64,000 nt of DNA from an uncultured Alcanivorax sp. (GCF_947258575.1 NZ_CAMYIV010000005.1:248001-312000), one strand, 5' to 3'. Shown: positions 33,586 through 42,722, counted from the stretch's first letter. Numbers and translations: made by a program. The notes: a model not told the origin generated them from the letters alone.

Positions 33586-33744
33586 AAGTTAAAAGTTGAA
33601 AGTTCAAAGTTAAAAAGCGCGAATTGGTCGGGGCTAGCCGGAAAGGCCTTGCCCGAGCTTTGAGGATGAATCGCGGGCACGCCCTGCCCGTTTCCCGACC
33701 ATTCAGTCCGCGCTTTTTAACTTTACACTTTGAACTTTCAACTA
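33586..33744. repeat. Heptad inverted-repeat element F
   Basis: The left arm is AAGTTAA, AAGTTGA, AAGTTCA, AAGTTAA (33586-33613), ending AAAGCGCG. The right arm (33713-33744) is TTAACTT, TACACTT, TGAACTT, TCAACTA, preceded by CGCGCTTT. The arms pair. The interior lacks the GGCCGCG hairpin but has another inverted pair, TGGTCGGG with CCCGACCA. It lies between the convergent AlmA-like 2 and ychJ genes. Confidence 0.85.
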
Positions 33745-33750
33745 CTTCCT

Positions 33751-34191
33751 TCACCCACAACACTTTTTGAATTTCTTGCCGCTTCCACAGGGGCAGGGAT
33801 CGTTTCTGCCCAGCTTTATCGTGCTCACCGAGGGTGTGCCGTCCAGGTAATACCAGTGGCCGTTTTCGCGCACGAAGCGCGAGCGCTCTTCGAGTACGCT
33901 CAAGCCCTGGCGGTCCTTGCTGGTGGCGCGAAAGTGTACCCAGCCAGTATCTCCCTCTTCGCCACTGGCAATGATCTCCAGAGCCAGCCACTGCTGGTGG
34001 TTATCCAGGTCCAGCCCGACAGGGCGCTGGCTCAGGTGCCAACTCCGGGCGATGTAGTCGGTATTTTTCAACGCAAAGGCGCAAAACCGCGAGCGCATCA
34101 GCGCTTCCGGCGAGCCCGCCGGTTTGCCCTGGTGCAGGGGCTGGCAACAGTGTGCGTAGTCCAGTCCGGACTGGCAGGGGCAGGCGCTCAT
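33751..34191 (-). CDS. ychJ: YchJ family protein (SEC-C zinc motif)
   Basis: A 146-residue UPF0225-type protein. The N-terminal [13 protein letters not shown] and the C-terminal [13 protein letters not shown] are zinc-binding SEC-C-like motifs; the central domain begins [15 protein letters not shown]. The start ATG overlaps the TetR stop (ATGA), so the two genes are translationally coupled. Function is not established; the family is widespread. It ends 7 nt before a heptad repeat arm. Confidence 0.92.
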   Translation of the reverse strand: MSACPCQSGLDYAHCCQPLHQGKPAGSPEALMRSRFCAFALKNTDYIARSWHLSQRPVGLDLDNHQQWLALEIIASGEEGDTGWVHFRATSKDRQGLSVLEERSRFVRENGHWYYLDGTPSVSTIKLGRNDPCPCGSGKKFKKCCG

Positions 34192-34772
34192 GGGGTCTCT
34201 CCACTAAAGCAATCGAACAGCGCCAGCAGATCCCGGCGCAAGCGGGGCAGATTCTCGGCCCAGGGGTCATTCAGTACCAGTGCATTCATGGCGCCGTTGA
34301 GCAACACGGCCAGTCCTTCGGCGCTGCCGGAAAAGTGCAGGGCGCCTTCTTCCATGGCTTCACGGATGCCCTCACGCAACAGCGGGAAGCTGTAACGCTC
34401 GTCCAGGGCCCGCCAACGCTCCTGACCCAGCACCGAGGGCGCCTCGACGACCAGGATGCGTCGCACATCATCCCGGGCCATGAAATCCACCCAGGCCAGG
34501 CTGCCGGCCTTCAGGGTGGCCAGGCTGCCGCGCTGCCCGGCCACGGCTTTCTCGATGGCGGCCATGGCTTCCCGGCTGAGCAGATCGCAAACCGCTTCGA
34601 ACAGCTCCGCCTTGTTGCGAAAGTGGTGATACATGGCGCCCCGGGTCACCCCGGCACCGGACAGAATCGTCTCCGTGCTGGTGTCTGCGTAGCCCTGCTC
34701 GGCAAACAGGTGGCGGGCGGCATTGATCAGACAGCCGCGGGTCTGGGCGCGACGTTGGGCATTGGTGGCCAT
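34188..34772 (-). CDS. TetR-family regulator
   Basis: A 194-residue repressor-type protein with an N-terminal helix-turn-helix ([37 protein letters not shown], about residues 15-50) and a helical effector domain. It is divergent from a VOC-fold enzyme across 93 bp holding two symmetric operators (see 34793 and 34824). It is coupled to ychJ. Autoregulation and control of the VOC gene are inferred from this layout. The ligand is unknown. Confidence 0.93.
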   Translation of the reverse strand: MATNAQRRAQTRGCLINAARHLFAEQGYADTSTETILSGAGVTRGAMYHHFRNKAELFEAVCDLLSREAMAAIEKAVAGQRGSLATLKAGSLAWVDFMARDDVRRILVVEAPSVLGQERWRALDERYSFPLLREGIREAMEEGALHFSGSAEGLAVLLNGAMNALVLNDPWAENLPRLRRDLLALFDCFSGETP

Positions 34773-34792
34773 GATGTCCTCTTCTGGTTGAC

Positions 34793-34846
34793 AAACAGAC
34801 TACCAGTTTGTTTTTATTTACTCAAAACAGACTGATTGTCTGTTTT
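34793..34846. promoter_or_regulatory. Two TetR operator candidates
   Basis: Site 1 is AAACAGACT-ACC-AGTTTGTTT (34793-34813, one mismatch between arms). Site 2 is AAAACAGAC-TGATT-GTCTGTTTT (34824-34846, perfect 9-bp arms). Both share AAACAGACT half-sites and lie between the divergent TetR and VOC genes. Confidence 0.75.
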
Positions 34847-34865
34847 ATTCACAAGGAGGTATCAG

Positions 34866-35282
34866 ATGAAGATCAGCGACCGTTACCCCATCGTGGTCAC
34901 CGAGCATAAAGTGGCCTGCCGGGATTTCTGGCAACAGCATTTCGGCCTGGATGTGCTGTTCGACAGCGACTGGTTTGTGCTGCTGGGTGACGAGCAGCAG
35001 GGCAGCGTGGTGGCGTTCATGAGCCCGGATCATCCCTCAGCCCCACCGGGCCCGGAGACCTTTGGCGGGCAGGGACTGTGCCTGGAGATCGAAGTGGAGG
35101 ATGCCCGTCAGGCGCTGGCGGATTTCCAGGCCAGTGACGGCCAGGTGGATTACCCGCTCAGCGACGAGCCTTTCGGTCAGCGCCGCTTCGGCCTGCGTGA
35201 CCCGTCCGGGTTATGGGTGGATGTGGTGGAGCAGATTGAGCCGCAGCATGGCTATTGGGATCGGTATATGCAGGCGGTGTGA
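34866..35282 (+). CDS. VOC-superfamily (glyoxalase/bleomycin resistance-like) protein
   Basis: A 138-residue protein with the two beta-alpha-beta-beta-beta modules of the vicinal-oxygen-chelate fold: VTEHKVACRDFWQQHFGLDVLFDSDWFVLLG and then CLEIEVEDARQALADF ... RRFGLRDPSGLWVDVVEQI. ATG 34866 has AAGGAGG upstream; the frame is open from 34836, but that would overlap the operator. It is divergently controlled by TetR. Its natural substrate is unknown; detoxification is a typical role for family members. Confidence 0.88.
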   Translation: MKISDRYPIVVTEHKVACRDFWQQHFGLDVLFDSDWFVLLGDEQQGSVVAFMSPDHPSAPPGPETFGGQGLCLEIEVEDARQALADFQASDGQVDYPLSDEPFGQRRFGLRDPSGLWVDVVEQIEPQHGYWDRYMQAV

Positions 35283-35296
35283 ATGCCGCTGTTGGA

Positions 35297-35361
35297 GCTT
35301 TGCATGCAAAGCGAATCTCAGACCCCGGACCGGCAGAAGCCTTCGCTTTGCGAGCAAAGCG
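35297..35361. repeat. Pair of CTTTGC hairpins
   Basis: GCTTTGCATGCAAAGC (35297-35312) is fully self-complementary, and CGCTTTGC-GA-GCAAAGCG (35344-35361) forms a second hairpin with the same core. They lie between the convergent VOC and chaC genes. Confidence 0.65.
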
Positions 35362-35381
35362 CCAACGGGAGACGGCAAAGC

Positions 35382-35939
35382 CTACAGGCTGAGCAGGTGC
35401 CGTTCGATGGTAAAGACATGGTCGTCGTCAGCGTCCATGTCCCGCAACGCCTCGGCCAGCTGCAGCAGATAATCCCGGTTGCTGCCGCTGGGGCCCTGGC
35501 TGGTGGCGATGTGACGGGCAATCAGCAGTTCGTCGGTCTGGCCGAGAAAAGCGGCATTGTCCTCGGTGGCAATATAGACCAGACCGTCCGCCTGATCCCC
35601 GTCGGCAAAAGTCAGTGGAGTGCGAAAGCGCAGGTAACCATTTTTCTCCCGATGGTCGAGATGCTCGAACACATCCGGGGTAATCCGGTACGCCATACCG
35701 GTGCAGAGGGCGCCCGGTGTCTGAATCAGGGTGACCACCCGGACGGGGCGGTCCGGGGTGCCACGATGGTCATGGGATCCCTGCCAGAAACGACGTGCCC
35801 AGTCGTGGATGGTCGCGGGCCGTCGTTCCAGAAAGGGGAAGTCCGCCTTGTAGATCAGAGAACCATAGCCAAACAGCCACACCGGCTGATGTGGGTCCAG
35901 AGAATGGCGACGGCGGTTTTCGGCGGAGGTATCCAGCAT
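35382..35939 (-). CDS. Gamma-glutamylcyclotransferase, ChaC-like
   Basis: A 185-residue enzyme of the ChaC type, which splits glutathione into 5-oxoproline and Cys-Gly in the cytoplasm. The nucleotide-free substrate loop FGYGSLIY is near residues 23-30, and the catalytic glutamate is in HREKNGY (about 95-101). The ATG at 35939 has a weak ribosome site, but no later start preserves the GYGS loop. It is divergent from pdxH across 77 bp. Confidence 0.93.
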   Translation of the reverse strand: MLDTSAENRRRHSLDPHQPVWLFGYGSLIYKADFPFLERRPATIHDWARRFWQGSHDHRGTPDRPVRVVTLIQTPGALCTGMAYRITPDVFEHLDHREKNGYLRFRTPLTFADGDQADGLVYIATEDNAAFLGQTDELLIARHIATSQGPSGSNRDYLLQLAEALRDMDADDDHVFTIERHLLSL

Positions 35940-36016
35940 GGTTTTCTTGATCCCGGTTCGGTGTCTTCACGGTAGCGGCGCTATACTGCTTGCTCAGTCT
36001 AAACGCCGGGGAGACC

Positions 36017-36646
36017 ATGAAAGACGTACGCGAAGAATATCATGCCGAGGGCCTTAGCGAAGGACACCTCCACGACAATCCCGTAGAGCAGGCCCGGCGC
36101 TGGGTGGATGAAGCCATTGAAGCCGGGTTCCCGCTGCCCAACGCCATGACCCTGGCCACGGTCAGTGCTGACGGCCAACCCTCTACCCGGGTGGTATTAC
36201 TGAAAGGGATCGAAGGCGGCGGCTTTACCTTTTTTACCCATTACGACAGCCGCAAGGGTGAAGAGATTGCGGCCAATGCCAAGGTATCGTTCACCATGTT
36301 CTGGCAGCCCTTTGACCGGCAGATGATTGTGATCGGTGAAGCCAGCAAGGTGGATGAAGAGGAATCGGAAAGCTACTTTGCGTCGCGACCCTACGCCAGC
36401 CAGATCAGCGCGGCCATTTCCCCGCAAAGCCAGCCGACCAGCCGGGAATGGCTGGAAGCGGAAGTGGAAGCCTTGCAACAGCAGCACCCGGAAGCGCCAG
36501 TGCCCCGACCTGCCAACTGGGGTGGCTATCGCATCACGCCCACGGAAATCCAGTTCTGGCACGGTCGGCCAAGCCGACTGCATGACCGTTTCCGTTACCG
36601 CAAACAGGCGGACGGGAGTTGGGTGAGGGAGCGGCTTGCGCCGTAA
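36017..36646 (+). CDS. pdxH: Pyridoxamine 5'-phosphate oxidase
   Basis: FMN-dependent oxidase making pyridoxal 5'-phosphate from PNP or PMP. 209 residues from ATG 36017, which follows GGGGAG. Family motifs: MTLATVSADGQPSTRVVLLKG, FTHYDSRKGEEIAANAKVSFTMFW, ASRPYASQISAAISPQS and the C-terminal RLHDRFRY. The open frame begins at 35990, but the later ATG matches family starts. Single gene upstream of a two-component regulator. Confidence 0.96.
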   Translation: MKDVREEYHAEGLSEGHLHDNPVEQARRWVDEAIEAGFPLPNAMTLATVSADGQPSTRVVLLKGIEGGGFTFFTHYDSRKGEEIAANAKVSFTMFWQPFDRQMIVIGEASKVDEEESESYFASRPYASQISAAISPQSQPTSREWLEAEVEALQQQHPEAPVPRPANWGGYRITPTEIQFWHGRPSRLHDRFRYRKQADGSWVRERLAP

Positions 36647-36784
36647 AATGCGCTCGAAAGGCCTTGTCGATCTATCGTTGTGCCGTCGCGGCGCGGTTGT
36701 GCTCGTTGAATGCAAGGACTTGCCGTGGAAATAATCTTCACTGTCTAATAAGCTTATAACCAGGATCGGGATAAGGCAGTACCG

Positions 36785-37396
36785 TTGAAGATTTTGATTG
36801 TGGACGATCATCAGCTGTTTGCTGATGCGTTAAGCATTACGCTCAAGCATGCCTATGCAGAGGCGAGTATTACCACTTGCGAGCAGCCAAAGTGGTTGCT
36901 GGATAATCGCCAATTATTACCAGAGTATAATCTCGTGATTCTTGATCAGGCCATGCCTGATCTGGATGGGCTTACCCTGTGGAGCTTGATTGGCCGCCTG
37001 ATGGGCGAGGCTAAAGTGCTGGTGTGTTCTGGCTCTGCCACAGAAACCACCGTGCGCCGGGCCGTGCAGTTGAAGGTCAATGGCTTCGTGGACAAAAGTG
37101 AATCGGTAGAACAGATCCTGTTTGCCATTCGTGAAGTCATGACTGGCCGTAGCTATTTTTCTGAATCCTTCCGGCTGATGGCTGGCTCTGGCCCGGAAGA
37201 AGCGCTCACCCTCACTCGTCAGCAACTTGCCATTCTGGCCATGCTTCAGGAAGGCCATGGCAACAAGGAAATCGCCCGCCAGCTGTTTGTCAGCGTGAAC
37301 ACCATCAAGACTCACCTGCGCCTGCTTTACGAAAAAATGGATGTGGCCAACCGCACTGCCTGTATCGAAAAAGCCCGCCAGATGGGGCTGCTTTAG
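36785..37396 (+). CDS. LuxR/NarL-type response regulator
   Basis: A 203-residue regulator. The receiver domain (1-120) has acidic residues at D7-D8, phospho-acceptor D54 (VILDQAMPDLDG) and a conserved lysine in GFVDKSES. The C-terminal LuxR helix-turn-helix is at about 137-200 (LTRQQLAILAMLQEGHGNKEIARQLFVSVNTIKTHLRLLYEKM). The start is TTG 36785; the sequence from there begins MKILIVDDHQ, which leaves no room for a later start. Its stop overlaps the stop of the convergent histidine kinase gene by a few bases, a tight convergent pair. The kinase is its likely partner. Confidence 0.93.
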   Translation: MKILIVDDHQLFADALSITLKHAYAEASITTCEQPKWLLDNRQLLPEYNLVILDQAMPDLDGLTLWSLIGRLMGEAKVLVCSGSATETTVRRAVQLKVNGFVDKSESVEQILFAIREVMTGRSYFSESFRLMAGSGPEEALTLTRQQLAILAMLQEGHGNKEIARQLFVSVNTIKTHLRLLYEKMDVANRTACIEKARQMGLL

Positions 37397-39132
37397 GCTG
37401 CGCTGCTGGGCGCCAGCATCTCTTCCAGTTTTGCGGTCAGCGCATCTGCTGCCACCGGCTTGAAAAGCACATCGATGTCATCCGGCAGAGTCTGGATAAA
37501 ATCCGGATTGGTGTTGCCGGTAATGATGAGTGTTGGCACGGGCTGACGAAATAAGGCGGTGACAGCTTCGATCACCGAGCCAGCATTGGTATGCGGCCCA
37601 ATCTGATCATCGGTGATCACCACTGATGGCGGTGAGCCGCGCTCTTTCAATGCCTGCATGGCCGGTTCCAGTGAATGGTGAGCAGATACCGTTGCGCCCA
37701 AACTGCCCAGCAGGCCGCTCAGGGCTTCCGTGACGCGTTTGTCATCATCTATCAACAGCACTGTCAGTGTTTCAAACAGCGGCAGCGCATTGACCACGTT
37801 GTCAGCGGGCGGCGGCAGGCAGGTGGCCGCCGCCGGTAACGTCAAGGTGAAGGTGGTGCCTTCCCCCTTCCGAGACCGCATTTGCACCGGGATCTCGCAC
37901 AGGGCACCCAGCCGGCTGACAATGGCCAAGCCCAACCCCAGTCCGTTCTGGATCGAACGTTGGTCATTGTCTATCTGCATGAATTCCTCAAACACGTCAG
38001 ACTGGTAAATGTCGTCAATGCCGATGCCGGTATCCTCGATGTCCAGCAACAATTGTTTGTCTTGCTGCCGGGCGACGATACGAATGTGCCCCTGTTCGGT
38101 GTACTTGAGGGCATTACTGATCAGGTTGCGAACAATACGGGCGAACATGATGCCATCGGTGAAAATGTGCTGGCCGGCCAGGTTTTCGGTGACCACCGTC
38201 AGTTGCTTGGCGCTTGCCTGGGGGCGTACCTCATCAAGGATCGGCTGCAGGGTATCGAGCAGATTGATAATACGCTTACGCGGTTTCAGTCGCTGTGACT
38301 GCAAGCGTGACAGCATGAGCAAGTGCCCCAGCAGTTCATTGCAGGAGGCAATGGCGGTATCCAGTTTGGCGACGATCTCGGGTTGTGGGGCGGCATTGTT
38401 CTTCAGCATGGCGGCATACAAGGTGGCCGCCTGCAGCGGTTGCCTCAGATCGTGGCTAGCCGCAGCGAGAAAGCGGGTCTTGCTTTCGCTGGCCTTGCTG
38501 GCCCGTTCACTGGCCTGCTCGGCTTCAATGCGCAGGGCAATGGTGCTGATTTGTGAGCGGTGGATGTAAAGGCTGAACAGCGCCATGAAAATAAGATTGA
38601 TTAGCGGGATCATTTTGATGATCCCGGGTGCTTCCGGTACGTAAACCAGAATAAAGGCCAGCCAGGCCAGATAGACCGGAGTAATGAAGCCGATAAAAAT
38701 ATCTGGATAGACCCCCATGGACACGGACGGAATCGAGGTGGCCACCGACAGGATAACCAGACAGGTCAGCAGGGTTACCGGCGTGGCCCCTTGCAGAAAG
38801 AGATAAGGGAAACTTGACCAGAGCATCGCCCAGATCACGGCCAGGTAGAGGTTTAGTCGATGCCATTTTCGGGTTTTAGGCGCTTCGTGTTCCCGATGGG
38901 CGCTGTAAAACCGGATCAGGAAAAGCGATTGTGCTGCGACACAAAGCAGCACGGTATACCAGCCGATAAAGGGCGGTTCGGTACGCATCTCCAGAAAAAA
39001 TAATGGCAGTGCCGCCGCAATAAAAAACGACAGCACCATGCGTGACCCCACCTCTTCCATGAACAGGTTGTGGCGCTCCTGAAGGATGCGTTCGCGGTTT
39101 TCCGTCACCGCACGACGAAGGGTTTCTGGCAT
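37393..39132 (-). CDS. Hybrid sensor histidine kinase
   Basis: A 579-residue inner-membrane kinase. Residues about 30-190 hold roughly six hydrophobic segments with no large periplasmic loop, so it probably senses within the membrane. The H-box is FLAAASHDLRQPLQAATLYA with His227. The N-box (RNLISNALKYT), G1 (DIEDTGIGI) and G2 (NGLGLGLAIVSRLG) follow. A C-terminal receiver domain (from about 455, LTVLLIDDDKRVTEAL, phospho-acceptor in VVITDDQIG) makes it a hybrid. The SHDLRQPL H-box is that of the FlhS/ExaD-like group. It converges with the LuxR-type regulator; the signal is unknown. Confidence 0.94.
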   Translation of the reverse strand: MPETLRRAVTENRERILQERHNLFMEEVGSRMVLSFFIAAALPLFFLEMRTEPPFIGWYTVLLCVAAQSLFLIRFYSAHREHEAPKTRKWHRLNLYLAVIWAMLWSSFPYLFLQGATPVTLLTCLVILSVATSIPSVSMGVYPDIFIGFITPVYLAWLAFILVYVPEAPGIIKMIPLINLIFMALFSLYIHRSQISTIALRIEAEQASERASKASESKTRFLAAASHDLRQPLQAATLYAAMLKNNAAPQPEIVAKLDTAIASCNELLGHLLMLSRLQSQRLKPRKRIINLLDTLQPILDEVRPQASAKQLTVVTENLAGQHIFTDGIMFARIVRNLISNALKYTEQGHIRIVARQQDKQLLLDIEDTGIGIDDIYQSDVFEEFMQIDNDQRSIQNGLGLGLAIVSRLGALCEIPVQMRSRKGEGTTFTLTLPAAATCLPPPADNVVNALPLFETLTVLLIDDDKRVTEALSGLLGSLGATVSAHHSLEPAMQALKERGSPPSVVITDDQIGPHTNAGSVIEAVTALFRQPVPTLIITGNTNPDFIQTLPDDIDVLFKPVAADALTAKLEEMLAPSSAA

Positions 39133-39199
39133 GGCTGGCAGGTTTGTAAAATGACGACTACCAGTCTAGCCCGATTATGACGGCGTGTAAGTGTCCCCC

Positions 39200-39224
39200 G
39201 GTGAAATTCACCCATCAGGGTGAA
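39200..39224. promoter_or_regulatory. GGTGAA/TTCACC overlapping palindromes
   Basis: GGTGAA-A-TTCACC (39200-39212) overlaps TTCACCC-ATCA-GGGTGAA (39207-39224), so three half-sites alternate in orientation. They lie between the hybrid kinase and the divergent ELWxxDGT lipoprotein and are a candidate site for the neighbouring LuxR-type regulator. Confidence 0.5.
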
Positions 39225-39293
39225 GAAGCGGCGTTCCCCCCGATGCTCTAATGAGCCTCTCTCTGGGATGAGTCACTAATCGGGGTAAACGTA

Positions 39294-40838
39294 ATGATCA
39301 ACAAGCAACTCACTCAACTGGCTGCCGCCATCGGCGTGGCCACCATGATGACCGCCTGTGGTGGCGGTTCTTCCAGCTCTGGCGGCGGTGGCACCACCGT
39401 GGCAGAAGGGGGCAATGGCTTTGTGGTATTTCCTGCGGCTGAAAGCGCCGGCGCCATTGCGGTGCTCCGTGCCACGGCAAGGGCGGCGCTTCCCACGGAA
39501 TACCTTTACAAAACGGACGGTACCCCTGCCGGCACCAGCAAGATTGTTGATGACAATAACAACGGTTTTGAAGTGGGTCGTTTCGGCGGTGGTTACATGG
39601 CGGAGCTAGACGGCACGTTCTACTTTGCAGGCAAGGACAGCAACGGCGATGTGGAGCTGTGGGCCACCGACGGCACCGGCGCGGGCACCGAGCGTGTGGC
39701 GGACATCTATCCCAATGGCAACGGTCAGCCGCACAATATGGTGCCGGCGGCTGGAAAATTGTTTATGAATGCTGTGGTGGATCAGTTTGGCCGCGAGCTG
39801 GTGGTTTTCGACCCCGTTACTAATGACTCAGTAGTGTTGTCGTCAAATATTAACGGCAACCCGACCAGCAATACGGCGCCTGAGTCCCTGACCCCGGTGG
39901 ATGGCGGCCTGTTCTTCTTTGATCAGCCTGCCGGCGATGTCTACTTCACCGATGGTACCACGGCAGGAACCGCGAAGATCGCCACCAATAACGACACCAT
40001 CATCGGCGGCTCTCTGACGAAATACCCGCAACTGATTGGCGATGATGATTGGTTGGGTTATAACGGCAAGCTGCTGTTTACCGGGCGTTTTAACGCCACC
40101 GATGCAGAAACTCGTCTGTACGAGCTGGATCAAGATGGCAATATCGAGGAAGTAGCCTTTGATGATGGTGGCAGCACGGTACGGCTCGATATTACTGAGA
40201 ATGTGGTAATCAGCAACGGCAAGGTGTATTTCGTTGCGGATAAGGGAACCAACACCACAGACCTGAATATCTTCGAGTATGACGGCAGCACGGTAACCAA
40301 CCTGACCGCCAGCGAAGCGAATAAGCCTTATGAAGATCGGCTGGTAGGCACCTCACTGGGTGTGTTTATGTACGTGGAGCAAGCCGGGGTAACCCCGTAT
40401 CTGCTGCGCATCGATAACACCAGTGGCACTGCAGAAATTGATCCGGCAGTGCGTAGCACGGGAGATTATTCCTTCTCTGATGTTGAAGCCTGGACCATGG
40501 TGGAGGCTAACGGTACCGTGTTCTTTGCGGCGGATACCGAGGGCGCCGGTGGCAGTGATTTCGGTACCGAACTGTGGAAGACCGATGGCACCTCGCAGGG
40601 GACGGAGCTGGTCAAGGATATCAATGATACTGCGGCGGGTGCAGGTTCGGAGCCTTTCCCGCTGGCGTTTATGTATCAGGTGCCTCCCACCGTGAATGGT
40701 GAGCTGGGCAACAAGTACCTGTTCATTGCGAATGATGGCAGTTCAGGCTTGGAGCCTTGGGTGTCCGATGGTTCGGCCACGGGCACGGTTATCCTCAAGG
40801 ATATCAGCGCTGGAGCGGGTAGCAGCGTGATCGACTGA
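39294..40838 (+). CDS. Secreted lipoprotein with ELWxxDGTxxGT repeats
   Basis: A 514-residue surface or periplasmic lipoprotein with lipobox MTAC (Cys22) and a Gly/Ser-rich linker. The body has repeated units of the type ELW-x-x-DGT-x-x-GT: VELWATDGTGAGTERV, VYFTDGTTAGTAKI, TELWKTDGTSQGTELV, EPWVSDGSATGTVIL, with further degenerate copies. This is a beta-rich repeat seen in large marine surface proteins. ATG 39294 follows GGGGTAAACGTA. An intrinsic terminator follows. The repeated motif is recognised; the biological role is not. Confidence 0.88.
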   Translation: MINKQLTQLAAAIGVATMMTACGGGSSSSGGGGTTVAEGGNGFVVFPAAESAGAIAVLRATARAALPTEYLYKTDGTPAGTSKIVDDNNNGFEVGRFGGGYMAELDGTFYFAGKDSNGDVELWATDGTGAGTERVADIYPNGNGQPHNMVPAAGKLFMNAVVDQFGRELVVFDPVTNDSVVLSSNINGNPTSNTAPESLTPVDGGLFFFDQPAGDVYFTDGTTAGTAKIATNNDTIIGGSLTKYPQLIGDDDWLGYNGKLLFTGRFNATDAETRLYELDQDGNIEEVAFDDGGSTVRLDITENVVISNGKVYFVADKGTNTTDLNIFEYDGSTVTNLTASEANKPYEDRLVGTSLGVFMYVEQAGVTPYLLRIDNTSGTAEIDPAVRSTGDYSFSDVEAWTMVEANGTVFFAADTEGAGGSDFGTELWKTDGTSQGTELVKDINDTAAGAGSEPFPLAFMYQVPPTVNGELGNKYLFIANDGSSGLEPWVSDGSATGTVILKDISAGAGSSVID

Positions 40839-40858
40839 TTCAGGTTGTGAGCAATATC

Positions 40859-40885
40859 AAAGCGGGCCTCTGGTCCGCTTTTTTT
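40859..40885 (+). terminator. Intrinsic terminator after the ELWxxDGT lipoprotein
   Basis: AAAGCGG (40859-40865) pairs with CCGCTTT (40875-40881), and the T-tract continues the stem. Confidence 0.85.
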
Positions 40886-40925
40886 ATGGGCAGGGCCTTG
40901 CTCCCAAGTGATTTTGCTAATGATG

Positions 40926-41861
40926 TTATTCGTTGTCGCTACAAATGTTTGAACCAGAAGTATCATGTTGCCAGATTGTGGCCAGGAAGGATCCGGACAA
41001 ATTGTGCCAGATACTGAATAGCGCACCGGGTAGCGCGGCCATGGCACTGAAGTGCTTCACCGCCAGAGCCACTCCCAGCCCGGAATTCTGCATGCCCACT
41101 TCAATGGCGAGGGTGCGGGCGCGCTTTTTATCCAGGCGCAACAGCCGTGCGATGCCGTAGCCGCTGGCCAGGCCGAGACCGTTGTGGGCCACCACCGCAA
41201 TAAAGATGGCAATGCCTGCCTGGGCAATGCGTCCCTGGTTCAGTGCCACGATAATCCCGATCACCACCACAATGGCCGCCACGGAAACCAGCGGAAAGAC
41301 ATCCCGCAGCGGTGCCAGCTGGCGGGCAAAGCGGGTGTTGAGAAAGCAGCCCACGGTCACCGGCAGCAGCACGATTTGCAGCAATGAAATCAGCATGCCA
41401 TCGATGGGCACCGGAATGCGCTCGCCTAGATACACCCAGGTCAGTAAAGGCGTGGCAACCACCGCCACGAGGGTAGAGGCAAAGGTAATGGCCACGGACA
41501 GGGCCACATCCGCCCGCGCCAGATAGGCGATCACATTGGACGCAGTGCCGCCGGGGCAGGCGCCCACCAGTACCAGCCCCACCAGTAATTCCTGGGGCAG
41601 CTGCAGGGCGATGCCGATGGCAAAGGCGAGCAATGGCATCAGGCTGTACTGCAGCAGCAGCCCCAGGGCGATAATTCCCGGCTGGCGCAGCACCCGCTGA
41701 AAATCCTCCCAGGTGAGCGACAGGCCCATGCCGAACATGATCAGCATGAGCAATGGCACAATAGCGTCCTTGCCGCCGACCAGCAGGGCAGGTTGCCAGT
41801 AGGCCAGCAGGGAAAACAACAGGGCCCATAGCGGGAACAATTGGGTCATCCGGTTGAGCAT
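40926..41861 (-). CDS. Bile acid:sodium symporter (BASS) family transporter
   Basis: A 311-residue protein with about nine to ten predicted membrane helices. The family motif GMGLSLTWEDF and the sodium-site stretch VGACPGGTASNVIAYLARAD are clear, as is EVGMQNSGLGVALAVKHF near the C-terminus. It would import an organic anion with sodium, suiting a marine cell. It lies downstream of a GntR regulator and an allophanate hydrolase on the same strand with an 84-bp gap, so it could be part of that unit. The substrate is not known. Confidence 0.93.
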   Translation of the reverse strand: MLNRMTQLFPLWALLFSLLAYWQPALLVGGKDAIVPLLMLIMFGMGLSLTWEDFQRVLRQPGIIALGLLLQYSLMPLLAFAIGIALQLPQELLVGLVLVGACPGGTASNVIAYLARADVALSVAITFASTLVAVVATPLLTWVYLGERIPVPIDGMLISLLQIVLLPVTVGCFLNTRFARQLAPLRDVFPLVSVAAIVVVIGIIVALNQGRIAQAGIAIFIAVVAHNGLGLASGYGIARLLRLDKKRARTLAIEVGMQNSGLGVALAVKHFSAMAALPGALFSIWHNLSGSFLATIWQHDTSGSNICSDNE

Positions 41862-41945
41862 TGTGGTCGCCTGTCAGTGTGCAAGGCGGCCAGTGTAAGC
41901 TGACTAGGGTATCGACGCACAGGAGCAACCCGTGAAAGCGGTGAT

Positions 41946-42722
41946 TCAGGAAGAGCTATCCGGCTGTGGTATTGCGGCGGTAGTGGCCCCTCCCCTATGA
42001 ATATGGCTTCTGATTGCAGCAGTGTTCTGATTGTTAGCATGGGCTTCCTGCAGCATGTGCAGGGTAATGTTGCGGACGGCATGTCGGGAGGATTCGATGT
42101 GGCTCTGCAGATGATGCTTGGCATCTTCAGCCTGGCCATTCTCAACGGCCTTGAGGATGGCGGCGTGTTCGTCATAGGTGGCCGCAATGCGGTCTTGCTG
42201 GGTGAAATCCAGGCGCCGGATGATACGCAGTCGTTCGGTAAGATCCTGATGAATGCGTTCCATTTCCCGGTTGCCCGCGGCGGCGACAAGTTGGCCGTGG
42301 AAGTTCTCGTCCATGACGGCGACGGCAGGGCCGTCCGTCAGTCTTTCGATGGGTGAGAGGCTCCATTGTTGCATCAGTTGCTGCAGCGTTTGGTTTGCTG
42401 CAGCTCCCCTTGGGAGCTTGCAGAGGGTGTCCACTGCCGCGCATTCGAGAGCGGTGCGGACACCGTAGAGTTCTTCGAAATAGCGAAAATCAAACGGTTT
42501 CACCTGCCAGCCGCTGCGGAACAGGACATCCACATACGATTCACGCTGCAAGCGAAACAACGCTTCGCGAACGGGTGTGCGTGAGGAGCCCATTTTTTCG
42601 GCTATGTGGTTTTCGGTGAAACGGTCTCCGGGCAGCAGACGAAAATCAAAGATATCTTGCTTGAGCCGGGCATAGATCTGTTCTGACAGGCTAGGTTGTC
42701 TGTTACTGGGAGATAGAGTCAT
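41946..42722 (-). CDS. GntR-family regulator, FCD (FadR) subfamily
   Basis: A 258-residue regulator from ATG 42722. The winged helix-turn-helix is at about 15-75 (IYARLKQDIFDFRLLPGDRFTENHIAEKMGSSRTPVREALFRLQRE). The FCD effector domain (about 85-225) has metal-binding-type residues (DENFHGQL, YDEHAAIL, HLQSHIESSRHAV). It follows the allophanate hydrolase gene by 40 bp, so it is in the same unit. FCD regulators often bind TTGTnnACAA-type sites, and such a site lies in front of atzF. Confidence 0.93.
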   Translation of the reverse strand: MTLSPSNRQPSLSEQIYARLKQDIFDFRLLPGDRFTENHIAEKMGSSRTPVREALFRLQRESYVDVLFRSGWQVKPFDFRYFEELYGVRTALECAAVDTLCKLPRGAAANQTLQQLMQQWSLSPIERLTDGPAVAVMDENFHGQLVAAAGNREMERIHQDLTERLRIIRRLDFTQQDRIAATYDEHAAILKAVENGQAEDAKHHLQSHIESSRHAVRNITLHMLQEAHANNQNTAAIRSHIHRGGATTAAIPQPDSSS

